A DNA stretch of 64,000 nt from BOG-931 sp963753355 (GCA_963753355.1 CAVWBV010000004.1:1-64000); one strand, 5' to 3'. Numbered from the stretch's first letter, positions 44,758 through 54,672 are shown. Numbers and translations are program-made. Notes: generated by a model from the letters alone, not told the origin.

Positions 44758-45558
44758 ATGAACGATAACAACATACCCGCGAAAAGCCGCAAGCGAATAA
44801 GAGCGCTCCTGCTCAGCGATCGCATCGACACGTCGAACCTTGAGCACGACCACGTCGTCTCGACCGCGCCGCTGACCTACAAATACGGCAAGGAAGGCTA
44901 TGTGACGCTGTTCCGATACGGCGTCGCGGTCCTGATGGGGTTAACCGGTCCGGAAGAAAACGAAGTTTTGCGCGGCCTGCAAAAGCGCCTGATCCGCCCG
45001 ATCAAACCGTCCGAAGAAGAAACCGTTCTCATCGAGCTAACGCCCGACAAGGAGGATCAAATTCTTCCAGGCGGCCCGATCATGCTGAAAGCAGTGACGC
45101 CGGATCATTTGATCGTAATTGCCGACGCGCTTTCCAAGAGCGTGGTACTGGCGCGTGACGAACGCGAAGTGACCGCTGTGTTCGAAACCGTCGAGCCGTT
45201 CATCCGGCAATTGGCCGAACAGGGTCGCGCCGACGCCGGCCGGCGCACCATTCTCAAGCACATCGGCAATGCGCTGCTAGTGCAGCATCGCGTATCGGGC
45301 CGTGTCGCGGTTGCCGAAAAGCCGGACGTGGTTTGGGACCGTCCGGATCTGGACCGTCTCTACTTGCGGCTGGAAGATGAGTACGAACTGAAGGAGCGCG
45401 CGGAAGCCCTGGCGTTCAAGCTCAAGGTGATCTCCGACACGGCCGAGGCTCTGACCGACATCATCGACACAAAGAGGTCGCTGCGCTTGGAAATCATTAT
45501 CGTGATCCTGATCGCGGTCGAGCTCGTCATCGCCGGTTATCAGACGCTGCTGCGTTGA
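44758..45558 (+). CDS. RMD1/DUF155 family protein (266 aa)
   Basis: The DUF155 core is clear: KYGKEGYVTLFRYGVAVLMG, LIVIADALSKSVVLARDE, then RRTILKHIGNALLVQHRVSG, a YLRLEDEYELKERAEALAFK helix and a C-terminal membrane anchor (LEIIIVILIAVELVIAGYQT). In yeast and human mitochondria relatives (Rmd1, Rmnd1) act at the inner membrane in translation or meiotic nuclear division; the bacterial role is unknown. It follows pepN by 33 nt and its 3' end overlaps livM (opposite strand) by 32 nt. Confidence 0.87.
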   Translation: MNDNNIPAKSRKRIRALLLSDRIDTSNLEHDHVVSTAPLTYKYGKEGYVTLFRYGVAVLMGLTGPEENEVLRGLQKRLIRPIKPSEEETVLIELTPDKEDQILPGGPIMLKAVTPDHLIVIADALSKSVVLARDEREVTAVFETVEPFIRQLAEQGRADAGRRTILKHIGNALLVQHRVSGRVAVAEKPDVVWDRPDLDRLYLRLEDEYELKERAEALAFKLKVISDTAEALTDIIDTKRSLRLEIIIVILIAVELVIAGYQTLLR

Positions 45559-46567
45559 TACCGACTTTCGCCACCCCGTCGAAGCCGGCTGACGGCTTAT
45601 GCGCGATGGGTATCAAATCGTCACCAAGTACGCGGCGGATAAGGCCCCAGAGCCCACGCTTCTCGATCAGGATGATGACAATTGAGAACGTCCCCAAAAG
45701 AATGAGATGCCAGGCTCCGAGGCCGGCGAGATATTGCCGTAGCAGGAAATAGACGATGGTGCCGATGATCGGCCCCTCGAAGCTCCCTATGCCGCCTATC
45801 ACCACATTAAAAATGATGAATACGGTCCAGTCGGTGATGCTGAAGGAAGCCGGCGGCGAGATGCGCAATTTTTGCAATGTGATGATGGCCCCGGCGATAC
45901 CGAGGAATGGGGCGGTGCCGAGAAAGCACAGAATACGGGCATAAGTGATGTTGACGCCGACCGCGGCGGCGCCTTCCTCGTTATCGCGCATTGCGGTGAG
46001 CCCGACGCCGATCCGTGAGCGTAGCAGGAAGTACGTTGCCAGCATCGCTACGGCCGCCAAGGCAAACGCGAGCCAATAAATGGTCGCCAAGCGCTCGCCG
46101 CGCGCTCGGCCGAAGCCGAGCACAATTGAGATCGGCAAACTCGTGCCGGAGCCGCCGCCCCAGGCGTTGAGCTTACCCGAGGCGAGCATCAAGAGCTCGG
46201 CCACCACCCAGGTGCCGACGGCGAGATAGGCGGTGCGCAGGCGGAACACCAGGATCATGGTCGGCACCGCGATGGCGAGCGCAACCAGTCCGGCGAGCAA
46301 AATCGACAGATAGGAGTTAAAGCCGGCCAGCGCCGCGAAGCCGAAAAACGCATAGGCGCCGACGCCGACATAGGCGTGCTGACCGACCGTAACGATGTCG
46401 GCGTATCCGGCGAGCAGATTCCACATGATCGCCAGCACCAGCATTGACATGAACTCGGTCAGCAGCACGACGTGGTTCGCGCCAAACAAGAAAGGCGCCG
46501 CCGCCATTGCAACGACGCTGACTGCGAATATCGCGCGCGCGCCATTGAGGATGACCGACCGCGTCAT
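45527..46567 (-). CDS. livM: Branched-chain amino acid-type ABC permease LivM (346 aa)
   Basis: A LivM-type permease with about ten hydrophobic segments: NHVVLLTEFMSMLVLAIMWN, LAGYADIVTVGQHAYVGVGA (the conserved G-x-G-x-G-like loop), then RSRIGVGLTAMRDNEEGAAA, the cytosolic ATPase-contact loop. It starts 3 nt after livH stops. It works with LivH, LivF and LivG and a binding protein. The substrate is set by the binding protein and is unknown; symbol by family. Confidence 0.92.
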   Translation of the reverse strand: MTRSVILNGARAIFAVSVVAMAAAPFLFGANHVVLLTEFMSMLVLAIMWNLLAGYADIVTVGQHAYVGVGAYAFFGFAALAGFNSYLSILLAGLVALAIAVPTMILVFRLRTAYLAVGTWVVAELLMLASGKLNAWGGGSGTSLPISIVLGFGRARGERLATIYWLAFALAAVAMLATYFLLRSRIGVGLTAMRDNEEGAAAVGVNITYARILCFLGTAPFLGIAGAIITLQKLRISPPASFSITDWTVFIIFNVVIGGIGSFEGPIIGTIVYFLLRQYLAGLGAWHLILLGTFSIVIILIEKRGLWGLIRRVLGDDLIPIAHKPSAGFDGVAKVGINAAASDNRR

Positions 46568-46570
46568 GAC

Positions 46571-47440
46571 TCAGTACTTCGGAAACAGGCCCTGGGGGCG
46601 CAACGCGAGCACAATCAGAAATACGATATGCCCGGCCATGATCTGCCAAGCGATATCGAATTGGCCGCCGACCGCCTGCGCAACTCCGAGAACGATGCCG
46701 CCGGCAAGCGAGCCCCAGAGGCTGCCCAGCCCGCCCATCACAATCACCTCGAACGCCACCAGGAGCCGGGTCGGACCCGAAGCCGGGTCAAAGTTGGTCC
46801 AGATCGAGACGAAACCCGCGGCAACGCCAATGGTGACGAAGGTGACGCCCATGGCCACGGCATAAATGCGTACGGACGATAAGCCGATGAGATTGGCTGC
46901 GCCGACATCGTCGGAGACCGCGCGGATCTTGGCGCCAATGCCAGTGCGGTAGAGCAAAAGGTCGAGCACGGCTACGAGCGCCACGGCCGCAACGAAGGTC
47001 ACGATCTGGAAAAGGCCGACATTGATGCCGCTGCCGAGCGCCACCGTCGCCGTCTCCATCCAGCCGCCGGAGATTTTTTGCGGGTCGGCGCCAAAACCTT
47101 CGAGCAAGCCGTTTTCGATGATGATCGACAAGGCAAAGGTCACGAGGATGACCAAAAGCACGTTCTCGCCGACCACACGCTGCAACAGGACGCGCTGCAG
47201 GCCGAAGCCGAACAGGAAGGCTATCGGGAGCACGATCAGGGTGGCAACGACCGGGTTAAGGCCGAGAAGCGTACTCAGAAGCAACAGCGCATAGCACGTC
47301 AGCACGATGAAATCGCCATGTGCGATATTGACGAAACGCATCACGCCAGCCGAAAGCGAAAGGCCGATGGTGAACAGCGTATAAAGGCCGCCGAGCATCA
47401 CGCCTTGCAGCAATTGATTGGCCCAGACTGCGATCACCAT
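46571..47440 (-). CDS. livH: Branched-chain amino acid-type ABC permease LivH (289 aa)
   Basis: MVIAVWANQLLQGVMLGGLY is followed by eight hydrophobic stretches and the LivH contact loop (RTGIGAKIRAVSDDVGAANL). VVIG-type glycine motif: ALSIIIENGLLEGFG and MGGLGSLWGSLAGGIVLGVA. Order livG-livF-livH-livM with gaps of 3-6 nt indicates one operon. Confidence 0.92.
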   Translation of the reverse strand: MVIAVWANQLLQGVMLGGLYTLFTIGLSLSAGVMRFVNIAHGDFIVLTCYALLLLSTLLGLNPVVATLIVLPIAFLFGFGLQRVLLQRVVGENVLLVILVTFALSIIIENGLLEGFGADPQKISGGWMETATVALGSGINVGLFQIVTFVAAVALVAVLDLLLYRTGIGAKIRAVSDDVGAANLIGLSSVRIYAVAMGVTFVTIGVAAGFVSIWTNFDPASGPTRLLVAFEVIVMGGLGSLWGSLAGGIVLGVAQAVGGQFDIAWQIMAGHIVFLIVLALRPQGLFPKY

Positions 47441-47444
47441 TCGC

Positions 47445-48161
47445 TCACAGGCCGAAATAATGTTTCATGATGAGATCGCGGCTCACGTCGCGGGGGCGTC
47501 CAGACAGCGATACCTTGCCTTCAAGCAAGCAATAGAACTGGTCGGCGACCGCGAGCGAGCGCTCGATGTCCTGCTCGACGATAAGAATGCCGATGCCACG
47601 GGCCTTGATCTGCGGAATGAGCGCGTAGAGCTCGTTGATCACAAGCGGTGCCAAGCCGAGGCTGATCTCGTCGCACAGGAGAAGCCGCGGATTGGCCAGA
47701 AGCGCTCGCCCGAGCGCAACCATCTGCTGCTGGCCGCCGGAAAGCGATCCGGCTTTTTGCCGCCGACGGTCCTTGAGCACCGGAAACAGACGCCAAACGT
47801 CGGCGAATCCGATCTCGCCCTTACGGCCTACATCCCACCCGAGACGAAGATTTTCCTCGACGGTTAGGGACGGAAACAGCCTGCGTCCCTCCGGCACCAG
47901 CATGATGCCGGAAGCAACAATGGCTTCCGTAGTGCGGCCGACGATGGCCTCGCCAGCGAAGCTGATGTTGCCTTCGACGCGATCAGCCTGGCCGATGATG
48001 GCTTTGAGCAGCGTTGATTTTCCGGCACCGTTGGCCCCGATGATGGAGACGACCTCGCCGGCGTCTACCGCGATGTCGACATGGTTGATCGCACAGAATT
48101 TCTGGTAGAAAACCGAAACGTCTTCGACGGCCAGCAGTGTGCTCGATGCTGTTGTTGCCAT
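47445..48161 (-). CDS. livF: ABC transporter ATPase LivF (238 aa)
   Basis: Walker A IGANGAGKSTLLKAIIG, Q-loop, then LVPEGRRLFPSLTVEENLRL, the hallmark of LivF, signature GSLSGGQQQMVALGRALLAN and Walker B LLLCDEISLGLAPL. The usual ~235 aa length. Note C in LLLCDE in place of M/L, which is harmless. Cytosolic partner of LivG. Confidence 0.94.
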   Translation of the reverse strand: MATTASSTLLAVEDVSVFYQKFCAINHVDIAVDAGEVVSIIGANGAGKSTLLKAIIGQADRVEGNISFAGEAIVGRTTEAIVASGIMLVPEGRRLFPSLTVEENLRLGWDVGRKGEIGFADVWRLFPVLKDRRRQKAGSLSGGQQQMVALGRALLANPRLLLCDEISLGLAPLVINELYALIPQIKARGIGILIVEQDIERSLAVADQFYCLLEGKVSLSGRPRDVSRDLIMKHYFGL

Positions 48162-48167
48162 GCCGGA

Positions 48168-48875
48168 TCACGTCCCTAGATAGGCTTCTTTCACGCGCCG
48201 GTCGGCGAGCACGTCCTGCGGCGCGCCCATAGCTATGAAATTGCCCCCGGAAAGCACCGCGAGCCGGGTAACGATGCGGCGCAACGCCTGGATCACGTGC
48301 TCGATCCAGACAATGGTGACCCCACCGCGATGCACGTCGCTTATGGTGCCGATCAGTAAATCGCATTCGGCTTCGGTCAGCCCGCCGGCGATCTCGTCAA
48401 GCAAGAGAAGCCGCGGACGAAGCGCCAATGCCTTCGCGAGTTCAAGCTGCTTGGTATCGAGGAGCGCGAGCTGTCCGGCTGGAAGGCGCGCGCGGTGCGC
48501 GAGCCCGACGCGCGAAAGTATCGCCTCGGCTTGCGGTTTGGCCCGCGCCAACGGCATTTTGCCGCCGTGGACAGCCGCCGTAAGCACGTTTTCGAATACG
48601 CTCATGTGGGCGAACGGCTTTGGGATCTGGTAGGTGCGGCCGATGCCAAGCCGGCCCCGATGCCATGGCCGCATGCGCGTAATGTCACCGCCGGCAAAGA
48701 GAATGCGGCCGCCGCTCGGCGGTAGCACGCCCGCGATCATGTTAAACAATGTGGTCTTGCCCGCCCCGTTCGGTCCGAGAATGCCCACAATCTCGCCTTC
48801 ATCTACCTTGAAGTCGAGTCGGTCGATGACGACAAGTCCACCGAAAGTGCGTGAGAGCGAAGCAAGTTCGAGCAT
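48168..48875 (-). CDS. livG: ABC transporter ATPase LivG (235 aa)
   Basis: The ATG at 48875 (CGGGGGCG upstream) fits the family start MLELASLSRTFGGLVVIDRL; an upstream in-frame start at 48911 would add 12 residues. Walker A GPNGAGKTTLFNMIAG, the GIGRTYQIPKPFAHMSVFEN segment typical of LivG, signature PAGQLALLDTKQLELAKALA and Walker B LLLLDEIAGGLTEAE. The signature region reads LALLDTKQLE, as in several LivG. First gene of the operon, divergent from the binding protein at 49063. Confidence 0.93.
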   Translation of the reverse strand: MLELASLSRTFGGLVVIDRLDFKVDEGEIVGILGPNGAGKTTLFNMIAGVLPPSGGRILFAGGDITRMRPWHRGRLGIGRTYQIPKPFAHMSVFENVLTAAVHGGKMPLARAKPQAEAILSRVGLAHRARLPAGQLALLDTKQLELAKALALRPRLLLLDEIAGGLTEAECDLLIGTISDVHRGGVTIVWIEHVIQALRRIVTRLAVLSGGNFIAMGAPQDVLADRRVKEAYLGT

Positions 48876-49062
48876 CGCCCCCGTTTTCCCACCGGTGCAA
48901 GCGGATTGCAATCAAAGTCCGCCGTCGCGGCGGCCCGACCCTTTTCAGTTTGCAGCAGTAAGCATTATTCCAGCGCGCAATCGCGGCCATTTCAATTGAC
49001 GGCTATAGTCGGTTGGTAGATTGGATGGCGTGAAACCGAAGGACATGAGGGAGTGTCTGGAC

Positions 49063-50328
49063 ATGCGCAAGTCATCGATCAATCGCCGACGGTTTCTTGC
49101 AACGGCCGGCGCCGGAGCGCTTGCGGCCACACCACTTCGCCGCGCAGCCGCGCAAACGAAAACCATCCGGATCGGCTTTGTGGCGCCGATGACTGGCTTT
49201 TTGGCGTTTTTTTCCGAACACGTCCCATTTGTGATGAACCAGGTCGCCAAGGCGACCGGAAATAAGATCACGGTGGGCGGCCAAGAGTATCAGCTCGAAA
49301 TCCTGCTGCGCGATACGCAATCCAACCCCAATCGAGCCGCTGAGGTCGCCTCGGAGCTTATTCTCAAGGATGATGTCAACCTGATGCTTTCTGGCGCGGC
49401 TCCGGAAACCACTAACCCGGTGGCCGACCAGTGCGAGGTCAACGACGTCCCGTGCCTGACCAACGATGCACCGATTGAGCCTTATTTCCTTGGGCGCCAC
49501 GGTGACCCGAAAATCGGCTTCGAGTGGACCTATCATTTCTCCTTCGACACGCTGAGCCAGACGCGCACCTTTATCGGCTCATGGAAGGAAATGCAGACCA
49601 ACAAAGTGGTCGGCGGGCTTTGGCCGAATGACACGGATGGGCGCACCTACGCCGGTATTTACGCGAAGATGCTCGAGCAAGAGGGCTACCGGCTCGTCGA
49701 TTCGGGCCGGTTTGACATGCCGTCCGGCACCTACAATGCGCAGATCGCCGCTTTCAAAAGTGCCGGCGTGGAAATCGTCACTGGCGTCCTGCCGCCACCA
49801 GAGTTCACGTTGTTTTGGAATGGCTGCGCCCAGCAGAGCTACCGGCCGAAGATCGTCACGCTGGGAAAGGCGCTGGAATTTCCCGCCGGCGTGGTGCCGC
49901 TCGGAGATCGCGCCATCGGGCTGACCACCGATGCGATTTGGGCACCGAGCTTCCCGTTTACTTCGGGTCTGACCGGTCAGACCGCACAACAGCTTACCGA
50001 CGCCTACGAACAGGAAAGCGGACGCCAGGCGTCATTCATGCTGGGCGGCAGGCACGGCTTGTTTGAAGTGGGCATTCACGCTTTGAAGCAGGCCCACGGC
50101 GCCGATCACGCCTCGATCCGTGACGCTCTGCGCGACATCGATTACGACTCGATTTGTGGGCACATCAACTTCAAGGGTGGCATGTTCCCGAACGTTTGCT
50201 CGACGCCGATCGTGACGGTGCAGTGGAATCACGGGACCAAGTATCCGTACGAAATGTTCGTGGTATCGAATTCGACGGCACCGAACGTTCCCGTCCAGGC
50301 GAAGCAGTTTTTCATTCCTTATTCCTAG
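49063..50328 (+). CDS. Liv-type ABC substrate-binding protein with Tat-like signal (421 aa)
   Basis: The ATG at 49063 has GGAG 10 nt upstream and begins MRKSSINRRRFLATAGAGAL, a twin-arginine signal with cleavage near RAAAQ. The mature chain starts TIRIGFVAPMTGFLAFFSEH. It closely resembles the protein at 52898-54190: both share QSNPNRA and the block NPV-DQCE-N--PC-TND-P-E-YF-GR. It is divergent from livG and should deliver ligand to LivHMFG. Ligand not known; the RutA-like monooxygenase nearby suggests a heterocycle, amide or sulfonated compound. Confidence 0.9.
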   Translation: MRKSSINRRRFLATAGAGALAATPLRRAAAQTKTIRIGFVAPMTGFLAFFSEHVPFVMNQVAKATGNKITVGGQEYQLEILLRDTQSNPNRAAEVASELILKDDVNLMLSGAAPETTNPVADQCEVNDVPCLTNDAPIEPYFLGRHGDPKIGFEWTYHFSFDTLSQTRTFIGSWKEMQTNKVVGGLWPNDTDGRTYAGIYAKMLEQEGYRLVDSGRFDMPSGTYNAQIAAFKSAGVEIVTGVLPPPEFTLFWNGCAQQSYRPKIVTLGKALEFPAGVVPLGDRAIGLTTDAIWAPSFPFTSGLTGQTAQQLTDAYEQESGRQASFMLGGRHGLFEVGIHALKQAHGADHASIRDALRDIDYDSICGHINFKGGMFPNVCSTPIVTVQWNHGTKYPYEMFVVSNSTAPNVPVQAKQFFIPYS

Positions 50329-50520
50329 AGCGGCGGAAATTACGTTCCTTGAACGGCTGGCCGGACAGCATGTTGTGCCCGAGGCGTTTGCGCGATCATG
50401 CCGCGCGCCGTCCGATCAAGGCAGCGACCTTCGAGTTTACAGCATTGAAAATACTGTCTACCCTCCCATGCAGCGAAGCCGGGAAATAGCTCTGCTGCCA
50501 AGAGCGAGCGCAGAATACTG

Positions 50521-51540
50521 GTGAGGCAGTTCGCCTCGCGATCGCAAAGCGCGCTGGTGTCGCCCATGGTCGAAGTCAATCGGCGAATAGTTTGGGAACG
50601 GGATCGACCCGGGTCTTGGGGCGAGTTGATTCATAGCTTCTTCGGCCAATCAAATGTTCGGCTGCGGGAAGAGGATCACTTTCACGCCAATGTCGTGCAT
50701 TGTCATTTCGGCAATCTGGAAATTTCCCGGATAAGGAGTTCGTGCGAGTATACCGAGCGAACGCCGCGCCATGTCCGGCAGGACGGCCGCGATCACTTCG
50801 TCCTCGTCAACGTCCACAACGGCGTCGTTCAATTAAAGCAGCGTGGACGCGACCGTGAGATTCCAGCCGGCGCGTTTGCGCTTTTCGACTTGAACAGCCC
50901 GTGGACCTGGGAGCATGCGCGGCACACCGAGATCATCAATGTCACCATTCCCGCATTTATGCTGCGATCGCGGCTGCGTATGGTGGATCAACTTGTCTGC
51001 ATCCCAAATGACGGCAGAACCGGGCTGTGGGGCATCACGTCCGATCTGGTGCGCTCGCTGAGCGAGCAGTTAGCCTCCGTCACGACACCTGCGGCCTTTA
51101 GTTACAGCAGTCATTTGGTGGAACTGATCGCACTCGCCTTCGAATCCGACGAAGCTGACACGCTCGAGAGCGACAACGCGTCGGTACGCACCGCACTTCG
51201 GCGCCGCTGCATCGGGTTCATGCGGGCCAACCTCGCGGATCGGGAGCTTGATCCGGAGAAGATCAGTTCGTCACTGGGAATTTCCGTGCGGTACCTGCAC
51301 CGAATCTTTCAGGATGAAAGTGACACGGTGTGCGCGTCGCTGCGCGATCTCCGCCTCCAGGCCGCGCATTCCGCCCTGGCGAACCCGGCAAATGGCCGCC
51401 TGCCGGTCAGCGAAATCGCGCTGCGCTCGGGGTTCAAAAGCGCGGCGCATTTCGCCGCCGCGTTCAAAAGCAAGTATGGGATTTCGGCGACCGAATGGCG
51501 GCGCGACGCCGGCACCGGCACTCCCACCGGAGGCGCCTGA
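50521..51540 (+). CDS. AraC-family regulator (339 aa)
   Basis: The N-terminal half is an AraC_binding_2-type cupin: RDHFVLVNVHNGVVQLKQRG, GAFALFDLNSPWTWEH, IINVTIPAFMLRSRL. The C-terminal ~100 residues form the double HTH: DPEKISSSLGISVRYLHRIF and the signature SEIALRSGFKSAAHFAAAFK. The GTG at 50521 is a weak start; an ATG at 50566 (MVEVNRRIV) is possible. Placed between the binding protein and the monooxygenase gene, it probably activates this cluster in response to the substrate. Confidence 0.9.
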   Translation: MRQFASRSQSALVSPMVEVNRRIVWERDRPGSWGELIHSFFGQSNVRLREEDHFHANVVHCHFGNLEISRIRSSCEYTERTPRHVRQDGRDHFVLVNVHNGVVQLKQRGRDREIPAGAFALFDLNSPWTWEHARHTEIINVTIPAFMLRSRLRMVDQLVCIPNDGRTGLWGITSDLVRSLSEQLASVTTPAAFSYSSHLVELIALAFESDEADTLESDNASVRTALRRRCIGFMRANLADRELDPEKISSSLGISVRYLHRIFQDESDTVCASLRDLRLQAAHSALANPANGRLPVSEIALRSGFKSAAHFAAAFKSKYGISATEWRRDAGTGTPTGGA

Positions 51541-51735
51541 GTAACAACCTGAAATGCGGTGTGGCCTTAAGGGCGCAGCCTGCAAGCACCCTCGTTGTTC
51601 CGCTGAGGCACAATTTCTTGTTCTTGAGCGCTCAATCGCGCGGCGCCGGTTGCGCCGCCCCCAGTACCATTTAATCTCTCGCCCCGGGGCGACTTAGTGG
51701 CGACTTTCAGCGCATGGAAGCGATGCGAGGTTTCC

Positions 51736-52824
51736 GTGAAATTCGGCATATTTCTCCCCAACGGCAGGAACGGCTACATCATCTCGAACGCCAGCCCGCA
51801 ATATTCGCCGACGTTTGAGCACAACAAAGCCATCGCCATCGAAGCCGAGCGGCACGGCTTTCACATGATTCTCTCGATGATGAAGTATCGCGGCTTCGGC
51901 GGCAAAATCGGATTTTGGGATGAATGCATGGAGACTTTCACGCTGATGGGGGGGCTCGCTGCGGTCACCCGCCGCCTGGAGCTCTATCCCTCGGTAACGT
52001 TGCTCGCGCATCATCCCGCGGTGGTGGCGCGGATGGTGGCCACGATCGATGAAATCAGCGAGGGCCGCTGCGGCCTCAATATCGTGACCGGGTGGAACAG
52101 ACCGGAATATGCGCAGATGGGCTTGTGGCCGGGCGACGATTATTTCGAACAAAGGTACCAATTTGCACGGGAGTATGTGCAAATCCTCAAGCAGCTTTGG
52201 CGCGAGGGCACGGCGACCTGCCACACCGAGCATTTCACGCTTGAGGACTGTCACTGCTACCCGCAGCCGCGCCATGAGATTCCACTGGTGTCGGCAGGGC
52301 AGTCGCAGGCAGGGTTTCAATTCGTCGCGGAATACGCCGACGAAAGCTTCATGATCGCCGACCGCCAGCATTTGAAGGATAAGGTGGATCGGCTGCAGTC
52401 GGCGGGCGAGCGCGCCGGCCGCAAGGTCGGAGCCTACGCGCTTTTCCAAATTGTCAGCGCCGAGACGGAGAGCGAGGCGAGCGAGGCGCAGCGAAGAATC
52501 GTGGATGGCGTCGATTTGGTCGCGGTTGAGAATATGCTCGACAGCGCGTCGCTGGATAGCAACGAGGGTGGCAGTTCACAACACCATTTGGCCGGCCTGT
52601 CGCGAACACCAGCGCAGGGTCACAGCGCGTTCATGAGCATTCCGACGATCTGCGGTTCCTATGAAAGCGTCGCTGAACAGCTCGACGAGATCGCTGCAGA
52701 AAGTGGAATCGATGGTTGCCTGTTCAGCTTCCCCGATTTCGTCGAGGGTATTCGCAGCTTCGGCGAACGCATTTATCCGCGCCTGTCGTGCACCGAAACC
52801 GTCGCGAAGGCCGAGGCCGTCTGA
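51736..52824 (+). CDS. RutA-like flavin-dependent monooxygenase, LLM class (362 aa)
   Basis: The GTG at 51736 has GAGG 8 nt upstream and gives the natural start KFGIFLPNGRNGYIISNASP. Much of the chain follows RutA, the pyrimidine ring monooxygenase: QYSPTFEHNKAIAIEAERHG, MMKYRGFGGKIGFWDECMET, NIVTGWNRPEYAQMGLWPGD, AGQSQAGFQFVAEYADESF. RutA opens uracil with FMN and O2. Other relatives oxidise sulfones or other heterocycles. No rutB-F genes are present here, so the real substrate may differ. Flanked by two similar binding proteins. Confidence 0.88.
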   Translation: MKFGIFLPNGRNGYIISNASPQYSPTFEHNKAIAIEAERHGFHMILSMMKYRGFGGKIGFWDECMETFTLMGGLAAVTRRLELYPSVTLLAHHPAVVARMVATIDEISEGRCGLNIVTGWNRPEYAQMGLWPGDDYFEQRYQFAREYVQILKQLWREGTATCHTEHFTLEDCHCYPQPRHEIPLVSAGQSQAGFQFVAEYADESFMIADRQHLKDKVDRLQSAGERAGRKVGAYALFQIVSAETESEASEAQRRIVDGVDLVAVENMLDSASLDSNEGGSSQHHLAGLSRTPAQGHSAFMSIPTICGSYESVAEQLDEIAAESGIDGCLFSFPDFVEGIRSFGERIYPRLSCTETVAKAEAV

Positions 52825-52897
52825 AGGCGGCAATTGGGCCACCTCGCCCCTAGCGGGACGAGGCGGGCTCACATCTGATGATCTCCGCCGCTGACGA

Positions 52898-54190
52898 TCA
52901 GCTGCCGGGCATCGCCTCGGGTTCGCCCCCGACCGGGATGTTCGGGGCCAGTTGATTGTCGACGATCACAAGTTCAAGCGGCCACCTCTTGTCCTTGCTC
53001 TTGCGCCATTGTCCGGCGACGAGCTGGGTCAGGGCGGTGTTCGGGAACGGGCCCTTCTTGAAGTCGACCGAGCCGACGATGGTCTGGAACGCGTTGTCGC
53101 GCACCGCGTCGCGGATCGACGCCGGGTCGTCGAGCTTCTGCGCCATCTTTAACGCGGCGATCGGCACTTCCAGCAACGAATGGCGGAAGCCGAGCCCCAT
53201 CGACGCCTGCTGGTTGGTGTCCTTTTCGTAGGCGTCGGCGAGTTCGGCCGAGCTTTGTTTGGTCAGGCTCGACGAATAGGGATGAAAGCGCGACCACCAG
53301 ACCTCGGTCACCATATTGATGGCGCGGTCGCCGAACGGATACATGCCCTGCGGGAACTCGCTGACCTTGCCGGCGGTGACGACTTTCGGCTTGAAGCCCT
53401 GCTGGGCGCATTGGTTCCAAAAAACCGTGAAATTCGGACCGGGGATGACCGTAAAGACGATTTCCGCGCCTTCGGATTTGAATTTTGTGATTTCAGGCGT
53501 GCAGTCGCTGACCGGCAGATCGAAGCGGCCCGGATCGATGATGGTGAAACCGGCGCCATTGATCACCGGCGGCATGACGTGCTCGAAGACGCGCCCGTCG
53601 TCGTCGTTGGCCCACATTACGCCGAGTTTCTTGTTGGTTTTCACGCGCGCCCAGGTCTTCAAATTGACCCCGATCGCCGAGGCGCCGTTGAAAAAGAAGT
53701 TGTAGGTCCATTCGAAGCCCTTCTTCGGATCGCCCTTGCGGCCGAAGAAATACGACTCGAGCGGATCGTCGTTGGTGACGCACGGCATGCCGTTGATTTC
53801 GCACTGGTCCGAAACCGGGTTGACGGTCTCCGGTGTGGCGAATGCGGTGACAATGTGAACCTTGTCGTTGAGGATCAGTTCCTGGGTGACGGAGGACGCC
53901 CGGTTCGGATTAGACTGGCTGTCCTTGACGACGATCTCGAGCGGGTGCTTCGTACCGTTAATGGTGATCGAGTTGTCGGTCGACTTCTTGGCATGCTCGA
54001 TGGCCCAGGACATCTCTTCATAGAACAAAGCCAAGAAACCGGTCCTTGGACCGACCAGGCCGATCTTGACTGTCTCCGGCACCGCGATTGCAGGCCGAAA
54101 CCAAGCCGGCGCCGACGCGGCAGCAAGGCCGGTAGCGGCCGTGCCCTTGAGCATTTTCCGGCGGCTAAGCGGGTGCGTTGTCTGTTTCAC
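52898..54190 (-). CDS. Liv-type ABC substrate-binding protein with Tat-like signal (430 aa)
   Basis: The N-terminus LSRRKMLKGTAATGLAAASA is a twin-arginine signal (cleavage near AIAVP). The mature part begins ETVKIGLVGPRTGFLALFYE. It is a paralog of the protein at 49063-50328, with ETVNPVSDQCEINGMPCVTN and YFFGRKGDPKKGFEWTYNFF. It sits on the opposite strand after the monooxygenase and lacks its own permeases; it could feed the same LivHMFG. Three Liv-type binding proteins in one window is notable. Confidence 0.9.
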   Translation of the reverse strand: MKQTTHPLSRRKMLKGTAATGLAAASAPAWFRPAIAVPETVKIGLVGPRTGFLALFYEEMSWAIEHAKKSTDNSITINGTKHPLEIVVKDSQSNPNRASSVTQELILNDKVHIVTAFATPETVNPVSDQCEINGMPCVTNDDPLESYFFGRKGDPKKGFEWTYNFFFNGASAIGVNLKTWARVKTNKKLGVMWANDDDGRVFEHVMPPVINGAGFTIIDPGRFDLPVSDCTPEITKFKSEGAEIVFTVIPGPNFTVFWNQCAQQGFKPKVVTAGKVSEFPQGMYPFGDRAINMVTEVWWSRFHPYSSSLTKQSSAELADAYEKDTNQQASMGLGFRHSLLEVPIAALKMAQKLDDPASIRDAVRDNAFQTIVGSVDFKKGPFPNTALTQLVAGQWRKSKDKRWPLELVIVDNQLAPNIPVGGEPEAMPGS

Positions 54191-54672
54191 AGAATCTTCC
54201 TCCCTGAGTTTTATTTGGTGTGTCTATGACACCCGCGCGTTTGCGAAGATTGCCACATCGCGCCAAGACAGCTTATCCGGGTAAATCATAGAGACAAGGC
54301 GCCTGCGTGGTCTCGCCTTTTGCCGCGATGTCGCAGCAGCGTGAACCGCAAGTAACTTATTGGCTCCCGCCCGCGTCAGAGCGCTGCTGCGCACCTTCGC
54401 CTAGAATGAAGCTTTGAGCATATTGGTATTGCGCTTGCGTCAGCCACTACGCGCTTGATTTGACTCACTGTTTTGCGCGCCGCGGCGCATCAGATTTTTG
54501 CAGTTAGCCGAGACCGCGCCGCGATGAAAAAAGCGGTAATAGTTTTTTAGAAAATGCTGACACTCGTCTCTCGACAAATCAGCGCGCATCGATTCTTATG
54601 CACTGATTCGGAGGAGATGCGGCACATCCTTCCGAACGCAGGTGCAGGGGATCGTCCGAACGGAGGCAGGCG
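54191..54672. other. 482-bp intergenic region
   Basis: The promoter region of the binding protein (minus) and of the PAS kinase (plus). A frame at 54554-54769 overlaps the kinase start and has poor composition. No hairpin, repeat or operator box of the kinds described elsewhere in the window was seen. Confidence 0.4.
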
